NCBI GenBank assembly: GCA_003165155.1
Contig: PLSK01000315.1
Coordinates: 1 to 34,026, forward strand
Length of the DNA: 34,026 nt
Direction of reading: 5' to 3'
Source of the DNA: Mycobacterium sp.
Lineage (GTDB): Bacteria > Actinomycetota > Actinomycetes > Mycobacteriales > Mycobacteriaceae
Shown: positions 22,766 through 32,456 of the stretch, one piece after another
How positions within the stretch are numbered: the stretch's first letter is position 1
How the letters are laid out: each line of letters starts with the position of its first letter
Translations under genes and position numbers: made by a program
The notes under the pieces: model-generated
The model's database searches: none
What the model was told of the DNA's origin: nothing
The model's input: the letters and a program-made list of their open reading frames with translations, nothing else

Positions 22766-24779
22766 ATCGGCTGCGACGAACACTCTCGGACGGGCCACCA
22801 GCCCGTATCTCCGCCAGCATGCCGACAACCCGGTGCACTGGCAGCAATGGTCGCCACAAGCGCTGGCGGACGCGACCGCGCGCAACGTGCCGATCGTGCT
22901 GTCCATCGGCTATGCCGCATGCCATTGGTGCCACGTCATGGCCCACGAATCGTTCGAGGACGAAGAAGTGGCCGCCGCGATGAACGAGGGTTTCGTCTGC
23001 ATCAAAGTCGACCGCGAGGAACGACCCGACATCGACGCGGTCTACATGAACGCCACAATCGCGCTCGCCGGGCAGGGTGGTTGGCCGATGACGTGTTTCC
23101 TGACGCCCGACGGCCGTCCTTTCCTATGTGGCACGTATTACACGAAGGTTGACTTCTTACAACTTCTTTCGGCTATCACCAGGACTTGGCGGGAACGTCC
23201 CGGCGACCTCGAACAGGCTTCCGAACATGTCGCCAACGAGCTGCGTTCGATGGCGGCGGGAGGGCCCGACGGGGGTCCGGTCCTGTCGCCGGCGCTGTGC
23301 GACCAAGCGGTCTTAACAGTCCTCGGCGAGCAGGACAGGATTCTCGGCGGCTTCGGCGCGGCGCCCAAATTCCCGCCGTCGGCGCTTCTCGAGGCGATGC
23401 TGCGCAACTACGAGCGCACCGGATCAGCCGCAGCGCTGCAGGCGGTTTCGCGCGCCGGCGCCGCGATGGCCCGCGGCGGGATCTATGACCAGCTTGCCGG
23501 CGGTTTCGCCAGGTACAGCGTCGACGCCGCCTGGGTGGTACCGCATTTCGAGAAGATGCTGTACGACAACGCATTGCTGCTGCGTGCGTACGCGCACTGG
23601 GCCCGGCGCACCGGAGACCCGTTGGCCCAGCGGGTGGCGGCGCAGACCGCGCGGTTCTTGCTGGACGAGCTGGCCGATGACGGCATGTTCATTTCGTCGC
23701 TGGACGCTGACGCCGACGGTCGCGAGGGTTCGGCCTATGTGTGGACGCCCGAACAGCTGATCGAGGTACTTGGCGCCGACGACGGCAGTTGGGCTGCAGA
23801 GGTTTTCGCGGTAACCCCGGGCGGCACTTTCGAACGGGGGGCGTCGGTGCTGCAGCTGCCGACCGATCCGGACGATCTGCAACGCCTGGATCGGGTCCGG
23901 ACCGCGCTGCTGGAGGCCCGGCTGACCCGGCCCCAGCCCACCCGCGATTGCAAGGTCGTGACGGCCTGGAACGGGCTGGCGATCACCGCGCTGGCCGAGG
24001 CCAGTGTGGCCCTGGGTGACCCCGCGTTGGCCGAAGCGGCGCGGCGGTGTGCGAAGGCGCTGCTGTTCGTGCACGTCGTCAACGGCCGGCTGCGCCGATC
24101 CAGCCTCGGCGGGGTGGTCAGCGACAGCGCCGCCATCCTGGACGACCATGCGACGCTGGCCACCGGATTGCTTTCGCTATACCAGCTGACCGCCGACGAT
24201 TCTTGGCTGACCAGGGCGACCGACCTGCTGGACACCGCATTGCAGCACTTTGCCGATCCCGACAACCCCGGCCGCTGGTTCGACACCGCCGACGATGCCG
24301 AGCAGCTGATAACACGGCCCGCCGACCCGCTGGACGGCGCGACGCCGTCCGGCGCGTCGTCGATCGTCGAGGCGTTGCTGACCGCCGCGCACCTGGTGGA
24401 CGGTGAGCAGGCCGAGCGGTATTTGCAGGCCGCGGGTGTCGCGTTGAACAGACATTCCGTCTTGCTGGCGCAGTCACCACGCTGGGCCGGCCATTGGCTG
24501 GCCGTCGCCGAAGCCGCCGTCCGCGGACCGCTGCAGATCGCGGTGGCCTGCGATCCGAAGCAGTCGTCCCTGCTGGACGACGCGCGCCGGCTGGCGCCCG
24601 GCGGGGCGATCGTCGTTGGAGGCTGGATGGACTCCTCGACGCTGCTGGTCGCCCGCGACCGGGTAGACGACGCCGACGCCGCCTATGTGTGCCGCGGGAG
24701 GGTCTGCGACCTGCCCGTAACCGGGACGTCGGAACTGGCGGCCGCGCTGGCCGTGCCAGTTGCCGCGAAAGGGTACTGA
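22752..24779 (+). CDS. Thioredoxin-domain DUF255 protein, YyaL/SSP411-like (Rv1084-like)
   Basis: 675 residues from ATG 22752 (H37Rv about 673); in-frame ATGs at 22680 and 22722 overlap the previous gene more deeply. The start NTLGRATSPYLRQHADNPVHW is the family signature. The N-terminal thioredoxin-like domain has C57-H-W-C60 (GYAACHWCHVMAHESFED). A long alpha/alpha barrel of six-hairpin glycosidase type follows (GGIYDQLAGGFARYSVD, YDNALLLRAYAHW, TAWNGLAITALAEAS). The biochemical role is not established. Being in one operon with mca suggests a link to thiol redox balance. It is convergent with the HlyIII gene. Confidence 0.9.
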   Translation: MSSAESAATNTLGRATSPYLRQHADNPVHWQQWSPQALADATARNVPIVLSIGYAACHWCHVMAHESFEDEEVAAAMNEGFVCIKVDREERPDIDAVYMNATIALAGQGGWPMTCFLTPDGRPFLCGTYYTKVDFLQLLSAITRTWRERPGDLEQASEHVANELRSMAAGGPDGGPVLSPALCDQAVLTVLGEQDRILGGFGAAPKFPPSALLEAMLRNYERTGSAAALQAVSRAGAAMARGGIYDQLAGGFARYSVDAAWVVPHFEKMLYDNALLLRAYAHWARRTGDPLAQRVAAQTARFLLDELADDGMFISSLDADADGREGSAYVWTPEQLIEVLGADDGSWAAEVFAVTPGGTFERGASVLQLPTDPDDLQRLDRVRTALLEARLTRPQPTRDCKVVTAWNGLAITALAEASVALGDPALAEAARRCAKALLFVHVVNGRLRRSSLGGVVSDSAAILDDHATLATGLLSLYQLTADDSWLTRATDLLDTALQHFADPDNPGRWFDTADDAEQLITRPADPLDGATPSGASSIVEALLTAAHLVDGEQAERYLQAAGVALNRHSVLLAQSPRWAGHWLAVAEAAVRGPLQIAVACDPKQSSLLDDARRLAPGGAIVVGGWMDSSTLLVARDRVDDADAAYVCRGRVCDLPVTGTSELAAALAVPVAAKGY

Positions 24780-24826
24780 GCAACGCGTTTCCCGAGTAGG
24801 GCTGTCGCCAGTTGCACTTTCGCGTG

Positions 24827-25570
24827 CTAGAAAACCACGAACCACATCGCGATGTAGTGGCAGATCGCGGCGACCGCGGTGCAGGCGTGGAAGAACTCGT
24901 GGTAGCCGAATGTCGCCGGCCAAGGGTCGGGCCAGCGCAACGCGTAGAGAATGGCGCCGATGCTGTACAACGCGCCTCCGACGAACAACAGCACCATCGC
25001 GGCCACCCCGGCGTTGTGCAGGATCGCCGAGGTGTACCAGACCGCCACCCACCCGAGCAGCAGGTAGAGCGGCACGCCGACCGAGCGTGGCGCCGACGGC
25101 CAGCACATCTTCAGCAGCACCCCGGCGATAGCGCCGCCCCACACGATCGACAGCACCACTCGCCCGTCGTGACCGGGGAGTGCCAGCAGCGCGAACGGGG
25201 TGTAACTGCCCGCGATGAACACGAAGATCATCGAATGGTCGGCCCGCTTCATCCACTTCCGGGCCTTGGCGGATCTCCAATGGACGCGGTGGTAGGTAGC
25301 GCTGACGGTGAACATCACCAGCGTCGCCGCGGTATAGGTCAGCGTCGCCAGCCCGGCCTTCGTGGAACCCACCGCCCACGACACGGCGACCAGTGCGGCG
25401 CCGGCGAAAACGGCGGTGCCGGCGGAGTAGACATGAATCCAGCCCCGGAAACGCGGCTTCGAAAGGGGACGTGTCAAGACGCGGGTGACGCCCTCGACGA
25501 TCTGGTGGGCGGCATTCGCGGGTGTGCCATCGTGCGACTCGGGTGCGGTGGCGTCGACCTGGCTGGGCAT
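24827..25570 (-). CDS. trhA: HlyIII/PAQR-family membrane protein (Rv1085c-like)
   Basis: 247 residues with seven hydrophobic segments over about 45-247. PAQR/hemolysin III motifs are present: SATYHRVHW (about 90), [17 protein letters not shown] (about 110-126), and the C-terminal [18 protein letters not shown], whose histidines with the first one form the metal site. Bacterial members of this family (TrhA) are linked to membrane energetics and lipid homeostasis; hemolysin activity is an old label and not implied. The first 40 residues are hydrophilic and cytosolic. It is divergent from the prenyl diphosphate synthase gene. Confidence 0.9.
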   Translation of the reverse strand: MPSQVDATAPESHDGTPANAAHQIVEGVTRVLTRPLSKPRFRGWIHVYSAGTAVFAGAALVAVSWAVGSTKAGLATLTYTAATLVMFTVSATYHRVHWRSAKARKWMKRADHSMIFVFIAGSYTPFALLALPGHDGRVVLSIVWGGAIAGVLLKMCWPSAPRSVGVPLYLLLGWVAVWYTSAILHNAGVAAMVLLFVGGALYSIGAILYALRWPDPWPATFGYHEFFHACTAVAAICHYIAMWFVVF

Positions 25571-25716
25571 TTTCTAACTTGCCTCGCTTCGCGATTGCCG
25601 TTTGCTTCGATCCCCCACAACACTAACGCGGCCGTTGATGGCGGGGCTGGGGACATGCTTGGGACATAGCCGTGACGTTGTCCGAAAGACGGCCCGGGAT
25701 TTGTCGCCGGTCACAG

Positions 25717-25722
25717 TAGTCT
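25717..25722 (+). promoter_or_regulatory. Candidate -10 box for the prenyl diphosphate synthase gene
   Basis: TAGTCT fits TANNNT and ends 8 bases before GTG 25731, giving a leaderless or very short-leader transcript. The preceding 25571-25716 spacer shows no gene. Confidence 0.45.
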
Positions 25723-25730
25723 GAGTGATC

Positions 25731-26518
25731 GTGGAGATCATCCCGTCGCGGCTCAAGGAGCCGTTGTACCGCGTTTACGAACTGCGGCTGCGGCAGGGGC
25801 TGGTCGCCTACAAATCCGACCTGCCGCGTCACATCGCCGTCCTATGCGACGGCAATCGACGCTGGGCCCGCGACGCGGGGTACGACGACGTCAGCTACGG
25901 CTATCGGATGGGTGCGCTCAAGATCGCCGAGATGTTGCGGTGGTGCCAGGAGGCGGGCATCGAGATGACCACCGTCTACCTGCTGTCGACCGAAAACCTG
26001 CAACGCGATCCCGACGAGCTCACCGCGCTCATCGAAATCATCACCGACGTGGTCGAAGAGATCTGCGCACCGGCGAACCGCTGGAGCGTGCGCACCGTGG
26101 GAGATCTGTCGTTGTTGGGGGAGGAGCCGGCCCGGCGGCTGCGTGAGGCGGTGGGCTCCACTCCCGGCAGCGCTCCGTTTCATGTCAACGTCGCGGTGGG
26201 CTACGGTGGCCGCCGCGAGATCGTCGACGCGGTCCGTTCGTTGTTGAACAAACAGCTCGCCAACGGCGCCGTCGCCGAGGAACTCGTCGACGCGGTGACT
26301 GTCGAGGCCATCTCCGAAAATCTCTACACCTCGGGCCAACCTGACCCTGATCTGGTGATCCGCACGTCGGGCGAGCAACGGCTGTCGGGGTTTCTGCTAT
26401 GGCAGAGCGCCTACTCGGAGATGTGGTTCGCTGAAGCCCACTGGCCCGCGTTCCGCCGGGTCGATTTCCTGCGCGCGCTGCGCGATTACAGCCAGCGGCA
26501 TCGCAGGTACGGCAAATA

Positions 26519-26519
<1 letters not shown>
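25731..26519 (+). CDS. Short-chain Z-prenyl diphosphate synthase (Rv1086-like)
   Basis: 262 residues from GTG 25731, equal to H37Rv Rv1086, with start MEIIPSRLKEPLYRVYELRL; a GTG at 25725 would add two residues. cis-Prenyltransferase motifs: HIAVLCDGNRRWAR with catalytic Asp40, then STENLQRDPDEL, NVAVGYGGRREIVDAV and the C-terminal DLVIRTSGEQRLSGFLLWQSAYSE. Rv1086 makes (2Z,6E)-farnesyl diphosphate, the first step toward decaprenyl phosphate, the lipid carrier of mycobacterial wall assembly; the same product is inferred here from overall similarity. It acts at the cytosolic membrane face. Convergent with coaA (15-base gap). Confidence 0.93.
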
Positions 26520-28883
<2,364 letters not shown>

Positions 28884-28967
28884 CCAGCGGCAATCGGCGT
28901 ACGACACCCCAAGGCGCGGGGGCGTGCTGATTTTTATGAAACCTGTTACGCGGGTTACAGTTACCGC
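28884..28967 (+). other. Spacer between glyA1 and desA2 with weak terminator
   Basis: An imperfect hairpin CACCCC...GGGGCGTG (about 28905-28927) followed by TTTTT (28931-28935) may end glyA1 transcription. The same spacer holds the desA2 promoter. Confidence 0.3.
28956..28961 (+). promoter_or_regulatory. -10 box for desA2 (leaderless)
   Basis: TACAGT lies exactly at -12 to -7 from the ATG at 28968, with no ribosome site between. It is embedded in a cluster of three GTTAC motifs (28945, 28954, 28960). Confidence 0.65.
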
Positions 28968-29795
28968 ATGGCACAGAAACCTGTAGCTGACGCTTTTATT
29001 CTCGAACTCGAGCCGGTGGTCGAAGCAAATCTGAACCGCCACCTTGCGACCGAGGACATCTGGTTCGCCCACGACTATGTTCCGTTCGACCGGGGTGAGA
29101 ACTTCGCCTTCCTCGGAGGGCACGATTGGGACCCATCTCAGGCGACTTTGCCCAAGGCCATCACGGACGCTTGTGAGATCCTGCTCCTGCTCAAGGACAA
29201 CCTCGCCGGGCACCACCGCGAGCTTGTCGAGCACTTCATTCTCCAGGACTACTGGGGTCGCTGGATCGGCCGGTGGACCGCAGAGGAGCACCTGCACGCC
29301 ATCGCGTTGCGCGAATACCTGGTCGTGACCCGCGAGGTCGACCCGACCGCCAATGAGGACGTTCGCGTTCAGTACGTGGTGAAGGGGTACCGCGCCGACA
29401 CGTACTCACAGGTCGAGACTCTGGTGTACATGGCTTTCACCGAGCGCACCCACGCCGTCTTCTGCGCGAACCTGGCGGCGCAGATCGAAGAGCCCATCTT
29501 AGCCGGACTCGTCGATCGGATCGCCAGGGACGAAGTGCGTCACGAGCAGTTCTTCGCCAACATCGTCGCGCACTGCCTCGAGTTCACCCGTGACGAGACG
29601 ATCGCGGCGATTGCCGCGCGTGCCAAAGACCTTGAGGTCGTCGGCGCAGACATCGACGACTACCAGGACAAGGTGCGCAACGTCGCCGACGGCGGCATTT
29701 TCGGCCCGGCAGAGCTGCGCCAGGCGATCTCGGACCGCATCGTCGCATGGGGTGTTGCCGACGAGCCCCAGCTGAAGCAATTCGTCATCAGCTAG
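28968..29795 (+). CDS. desA2: Acyl-ACP desaturase homologue DesA2
   Basis: 275 residues, the H37Rv length, in the soluble acyl-ACP desaturase (ferritin-like di-iron) family. Metal-binding motifs are E107-x-x-H110 (TAEEHLHAI) and E189-x-x-H192 (RDEVRHEQ), with E159 in AFTERTH as a further ligand. WFAHDYVPFDRGENFAFLGG is typical of mycobacterial DesA proteins. It is thought to introduce a double bond during mycolic acid precursor synthesis; the H37Rv protein crystallised with an incomplete metal site, so activity is debated. It is transcribed alone, from a leaderless promoter, and followed by a strong hairpin. Confidence 0.95.
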   Translation: MAQKPVADAFILELEPVVEANLNRHLATEDIWFAHDYVPFDRGENFAFLGGHDWDPSQATLPKAITDACEILLLLKDNLAGHHRELVEHFILQDYWGRWIGRWTAEEHLHAIALREYLVVTREVDPTANEDVRVQYVVKGYRADTYSQVETLVYMAFTERTHAVFCANLAAQIEEPILAGLVDRIARDEVRHEQFFANIVAHCLEFTRDETIAAIAARAKDLEVVGADIDDYQDKVRNVADGGIFGPAELRQAISDRIVAWGVADEPQLKQFVIS

Positions 29796-29814
29796 GACGC
29801 CAGCACACACTCCA

Positions 29815-29844
29815 CGCTCGGCGCGCCTGCACGGCGGCCGAGCG
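29815..29844 (+). terminator. Hairpin terminator after desA2
   Basis: Outer arms CGCTCGGC (29815-29822) and GCCGAGCG (29837-29844) are exact complements. Inner arms CGCC (29824-29827) and GGCG (29833-29836) extend the stem past one bulged G, around a 5-base loop. No T-run follows, as is common for mycobacterial terminators. It lies 20 bases after the desA2 stop. Confidence 0.65.
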
Positions 29845-29854
29845 GCTACGAGAG

Positions 29855-29860
29855 TAGCGT
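29855..29860 (+). promoter_or_regulatory. Candidate -10 box for phoAT-phoH2
   Basis: TAGCGT fits TANNNT and ends 8 bases before ATG 29869, directly downstream of the desA2 hairpin. It would drive a leaderless or short-leader transcript of both genes. Confidence 0.5.
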
Positions 29861-29868
29861 CGAGATCG

Positions 29869-30084
29869 ATGGCCAGCGATATGTTCTGCTGCCAGGGCGG
29901 CACCTCCCGTCGTTACAACGGAAGGACCGGCCCCGGTCCTGGTGCTGCGGCTCCCGCCCTGCTACCCGTGCGGGTCCGCGCGGGCAATTCAGTACGGCTC
30001 GCCAATCCAACGCAACCCGACGACGAAGCGACCTCTGGCATGGGGTGGCTGAAGGGTCGGGCCACTAGCTCGAGGAGCGCTTAG
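29869..30084 (+). CDS. phoAT: PhoAT antitoxin candidate, upstream partner of PhoH2
   Basis: A 71-residue frame from ATG 29869 (ATG 29881 is an alternative) whose TAG shares its last base with the phoH2 GTG. This is the position of phoAT, described in mycobacteria as the antitoxin gene of a phoAT-phoH2 pair and often left out of annotation. The protein is small, has CxxC-like MFCCQGG near the start, is Gly/Pro/Ala-rich in the middle, and ends [15 protein letters not shown]. It shows no known fold and no membrane segment. A -10 candidate precedes it and a GAGGAG near its end serves phoH2. It would be expected to restrain PhoH2 activity; identification rests mainly on position. Confidence 0.62.
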   Translation: MASDMFCCQGGTSRRYNGRTGPGPGAAAPALLPVRVRAGNSVRLANPTQPDDEATSGMGWLKGRATSSRSA

Positions 30085-31382
30085 TGACCGATATCCGGAC
30101 CTACGTGATCGACACCTCCGTGCTGCTCTCTGACCCGTGGGCGTGCAGCCGGTTCGCCGAGCACGAGGTGGTGGTTCCGTTGGTGGTGATCAGCGAGCTG
30201 GAGGCAAAGCGCCACCATCACGAACTGGGATGGTTCGCCCGGCAGGCGTTGCGTCTGTTCGATGACCTCCGGCTGGAGCACGGACGGCTCGATCAGCCCA
30301 TTCCGGTTGGAACACAAGGCGGTACGCTTCACGTCGAGCTCAACCACACCGATCCCGCGGTGCTGCCCGCCGGTTTCCGGACCGATAGTAACGATTCCCG
30401 GATCTTGAGTTGTGCCGCCAATCTCGCCGCCGAAGGCAGGCGAGTTACCTTAGTCAGCAAAGACATTCCCCTTCGCGTCAAGGCCGGCGCGGTTGGCCTG
30501 CCCGCCGATGAGTATCACGCCCAGGATGTCGTGGCCTCCGGGTGGTCGGGAATGGACGAGATCGACACCGCCGCCGAGGACATCGACGCGCTGTTCGCTG
30601 AGGGCGAGATCGATCTGGCCGAGGCTCGGAACATGCCCTGTCACACTGGGATTCGGCTGTTGGGCGGCAGCTCGCACGCGCTCGGCCGGGTGACCCCGGA
30701 CAAACGCGTCCAGCTGGTTCGTGGCGACCGTGAGGTGTTCGGGCTGCGCGGCCGGTCCGCCGAGCAGCGGGTGGCGCTGGACCTGCTGCTCGATGAGTCG
30801 GTGGGCATCGTGTCCCTGGGCGGCAAGGCCGGCACCGGCAAGTCGGCGCTGGCCCTGTGCGCGGGCCTGGAGGCGGTGCTGGAACGCAGGACGCAGCGCA
30901 AGGTGGTGGTTTTCCGTCCGCTGTATGCCGTCGGCGGCCAGGAGCTGGGCTACCTGCCCGGTAGCGAGAGCGAAAAGATGGGCCCGTGGGCGCAGGCGGT
31001 GTTCGACACCCTTGAGGGCTTGGCCAGTCCAGCGGTGCTGGAGGAGGTGCTCTCCCGGGGCATGCTCGAAGTGCTGCCGCTCACCCACATCCGGGGGCGC
31101 TCGCTACACGACTCGTTCGTCATCGTCGACGAGGCGCAATCGCTGGAGCGGAACGTCTTGCTAACCGTGTTGTCGCGGTTGGGCACGGGATCGCGGGTTG
31201 TGCTGACCCACGATATTGCCCAGCGGGACAACCTGCGGGTGGGCCGCCACGACGGGGTTGCGGCCGTGATCGAGAAGCTCAAAGGCCATCCGCTGTTCGC
31301 GCACATCACCCTGCTGCGCAGCGAGCGATCGCCGATCGCCGCGCTGGTCACCGAAATGCTCGAGGAGATCACGGGGCCGTAA
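30084..31382 (+). CDS. phoH2: PhoH2: PIN-domain ribonuclease fused to PhoH ATPase/helicase
   Basis: 432 residues (H37Rv about 433). The N-terminal PIN domain (about 1-150) has acidic residues D10 (YVIDTSVLL), E38, D101/D104 ([10 protein letters not shown]) and D127 (SKDIPL), the RNase active site of VapC-type toxins. The C-terminal PhoH domain (about 195-432) has Walker [10 protein letters not shown] (246-254) and Walker B VIVDEAQ (D349-E350), with the PhoH signature [22 protein letters not shown] between. Mycobacterial PhoH2 is reported to unwind and cut RNA. GTG 30084 has GAGGAG 6 bases upstream and overlaps the phoAT stop. Confidence 0.95.
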   Translation: MTDIRTYVIDTSVLLSDPWACSRFAEHEVVVPLVVISELEAKRHHHELGWFARQALRLFDDLRLEHGRLDQPIPVGTQGGTLHVELNHTDPAVLPAGFRTDSNDSRILSCAANLAAEGRRVTLVSKDIPLRVKAGAVGLPADEYHAQDVVASGWSGMDEIDTAAEDIDALFAEGEIDLAEARNMPCHTGIRLLGGSSHALGRVTPDKRVQLVRGDREVFGLRGRSAEQRVALDLLLDESVGIVSLGGKAGTGKSALALCAGLEAVLERRTQRKVVVFRPLYAVGGQELGYLPGSESEKMGPWAQAVFDTLEGLASPAVLEEVLSRGMLEVLPLTHIRGRSLHDSFVIVDEAQSLERNVLLTVLSRLGTGSRVVLTHDIAQRDNLRVGRHDGVAAVIEKLKGHPLFAHITLLRSERSPIAALVTEMLEEITGP

Positions 31383-31478
31383 TCGGCACCGGCTCGAGCG
31401 TACCCGCACGGCGAAAAATCGTGCCGGATCTCGCAGTGTGGTTACGCTCGCGGCCAGGGTGACGTTTTGTATGCCGAG

Positions 31479-31484
31479 TAGGCT
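31479..31484 (+). promoter_or_regulatory. -10 box for the deacetylase gene (leaderless)
   Basis: TAGGCT lies at exactly -12 to -7 from the GTG at 31491, with no ribosome site. The 31383-31478 spacer otherwise holds only a weak GCACG/CGTGC inverted repeat. Confidence 0.6.
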
Positions 31485-31490
31485 GCCATC

Positions 31491-32366
31491 GTGCCGAAAC
31501 GACCGGACAGCCAGGCCTGGCGCTATTGGCGGACCGTCTTGGGTGTCGTTGCGGCTGGCGCGGTCCTACTGATCGGCGGCCTGACAGGGCACGTGACGCG
31601 GGCCGACAACCTGAGCTGTTCGGTGGTCAAGTGCGTCGCGCTGACGTTCGACGACGGGCCCAGCCCGTTTGACGACCGGTTGCTGCAGATCCTGAAAGAC
31701 AACGACGCCAAGGCCACCTTCTTCCTGATCGGCAACAAGGTGGCGGCCAACCCGGCGGGCGCCAAGCGGATCGCCGACGCGGGGATGGAGATCGGCAGCC
31801 ACACCTGGGAGCATCCCAACATGGCGACGCTGCCCATGGAGGACATCGCGGCGCAGTTCTCCAAGGCCAGCGACGCGATCACCGCCGCAACCGGCCGGGC
31901 GCCGACGCTGTACCGTCCCGCCGGCGGACTGTCCACCGACGCGGTACGTCAGACCGCGGCCTCGTTTGGCCTTGCTGAAATCCTTTGGGATGTCATCCCT
32001 TTTGACTGGGCGAACGACTCGAATACGGCGGCTACCCGCCAGTTGCTGATGAGCCAGATCAAGCCGGGTTCGGTCGTTTTGTTCCACGACACCTACTCGA
32101 GCACCGTCGACCTGGTGTACCAATTCATCCCGGTGCTCAAGGCCAACGGCTACCGGATGGTGACGGTTAGCGAACTGCTTGGATCCCGGACGCCCGGCAG
32201 CAGCTATGGCAGCCGGGAAAACGGTCCGCCCGTCAACGAACTTCACGACATCCCGCCCAGTGAGATCCCAACGTTGCCAAACACTCCCTCGCCCAAGCCG
32301 ATGCCCAACTTCCCGATCACCGACATCCCGGGCCAGAACTCCGGCGGGCCGAACAACGGTGCGTAA
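31491..32366 (+). CDS. Secreted NodB-type polysaccharide deacetylase (Rv1096-like)
   Basis: 291 residues, same as Rv1096. An N-terminal signal peptide or anchor (TVLGVVAAGAVLLIGGLTG, 15-33) is followed by a NodB domain (about 45-235): motif 1 TFDDGP (Asp54 base, Asp55 metal), motif 2 SHTWEH (His104, His108 metal), motif 3 YRPAGG, motif 4 near FDWAND, and motif 5 LFHD. The last 50 residues are Pro/Asn/Gly-rich and disordered. It removes acetyl groups from an extracytoplasmic polysaccharide; Rv1096 has been reported to act on peptidoglycan. GTG 31491 has a leaderless -10 box. Confidence 0.93.
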   Translation: MPKRPDSQAWRYWRTVLGVVAAGAVLLIGGLTGHVTRADNLSCSVVKCVALTFDDGPSPFDDRLLQILKDNDAKATFFLIGNKVAANPAGAKRIADAGMEIGSHTWEHPNMATLPMEDIAAQFSKASDAITAATGRAPTLYRPAGGLSTDAVRQTAASFGLAEILWDVIPFDWANDSNTAATRQLLMSQIKPGSVVLFHDTYSSTVDLVYQFIPVLKANGYRMVTVSELLGSRTPGSSYGSRENGPPVNELHDIPPSEIPTLPNTPSPKPMPNFPITDIPGQNSGGPNNGA

Positions 32367-32386
32367 AACAGAAGTCCGTTCACTCG

Positions 32387-32445
32387 CCCGGCGTCGAGTT
32401 GCTGCGGCGTCTGCCCGCAAAAGCTCGCAACAAGTCGACGCTGGG
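32387..32445 (+). other. Long imperfect hairpin in the cyclase leader
   Basis: Arms 32387-32401 and 32431-32445 pair over 15 positions with one G-T wobble and one mismatch, including the exact GCGTCGA/TCGACGC core. A small TGCGG/CCGCA hairpin lies in the loop. It lies 20 bases after the deacetylase stop and ends just before the cyclase ribosome site (GAGG at 32448-32451). It may be a terminator, or may control translation of the cyclase. Confidence 0.45.
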
Positions 32446-32456
32446 CCGAGGTAATC

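Noticed and set aside
24764..24824. CGCGAAAG/CTTTCGCG inverted repeat and a GCCAGTTGC direct repeat near the end of the DUF255 gene, with slight likeness to the 63-bp element
   Set aside because: The matches are short, the inverted arms are 45 bases apart, and the likeness to the element covers only about a dozen scattered bases. Chance is the better explanation.
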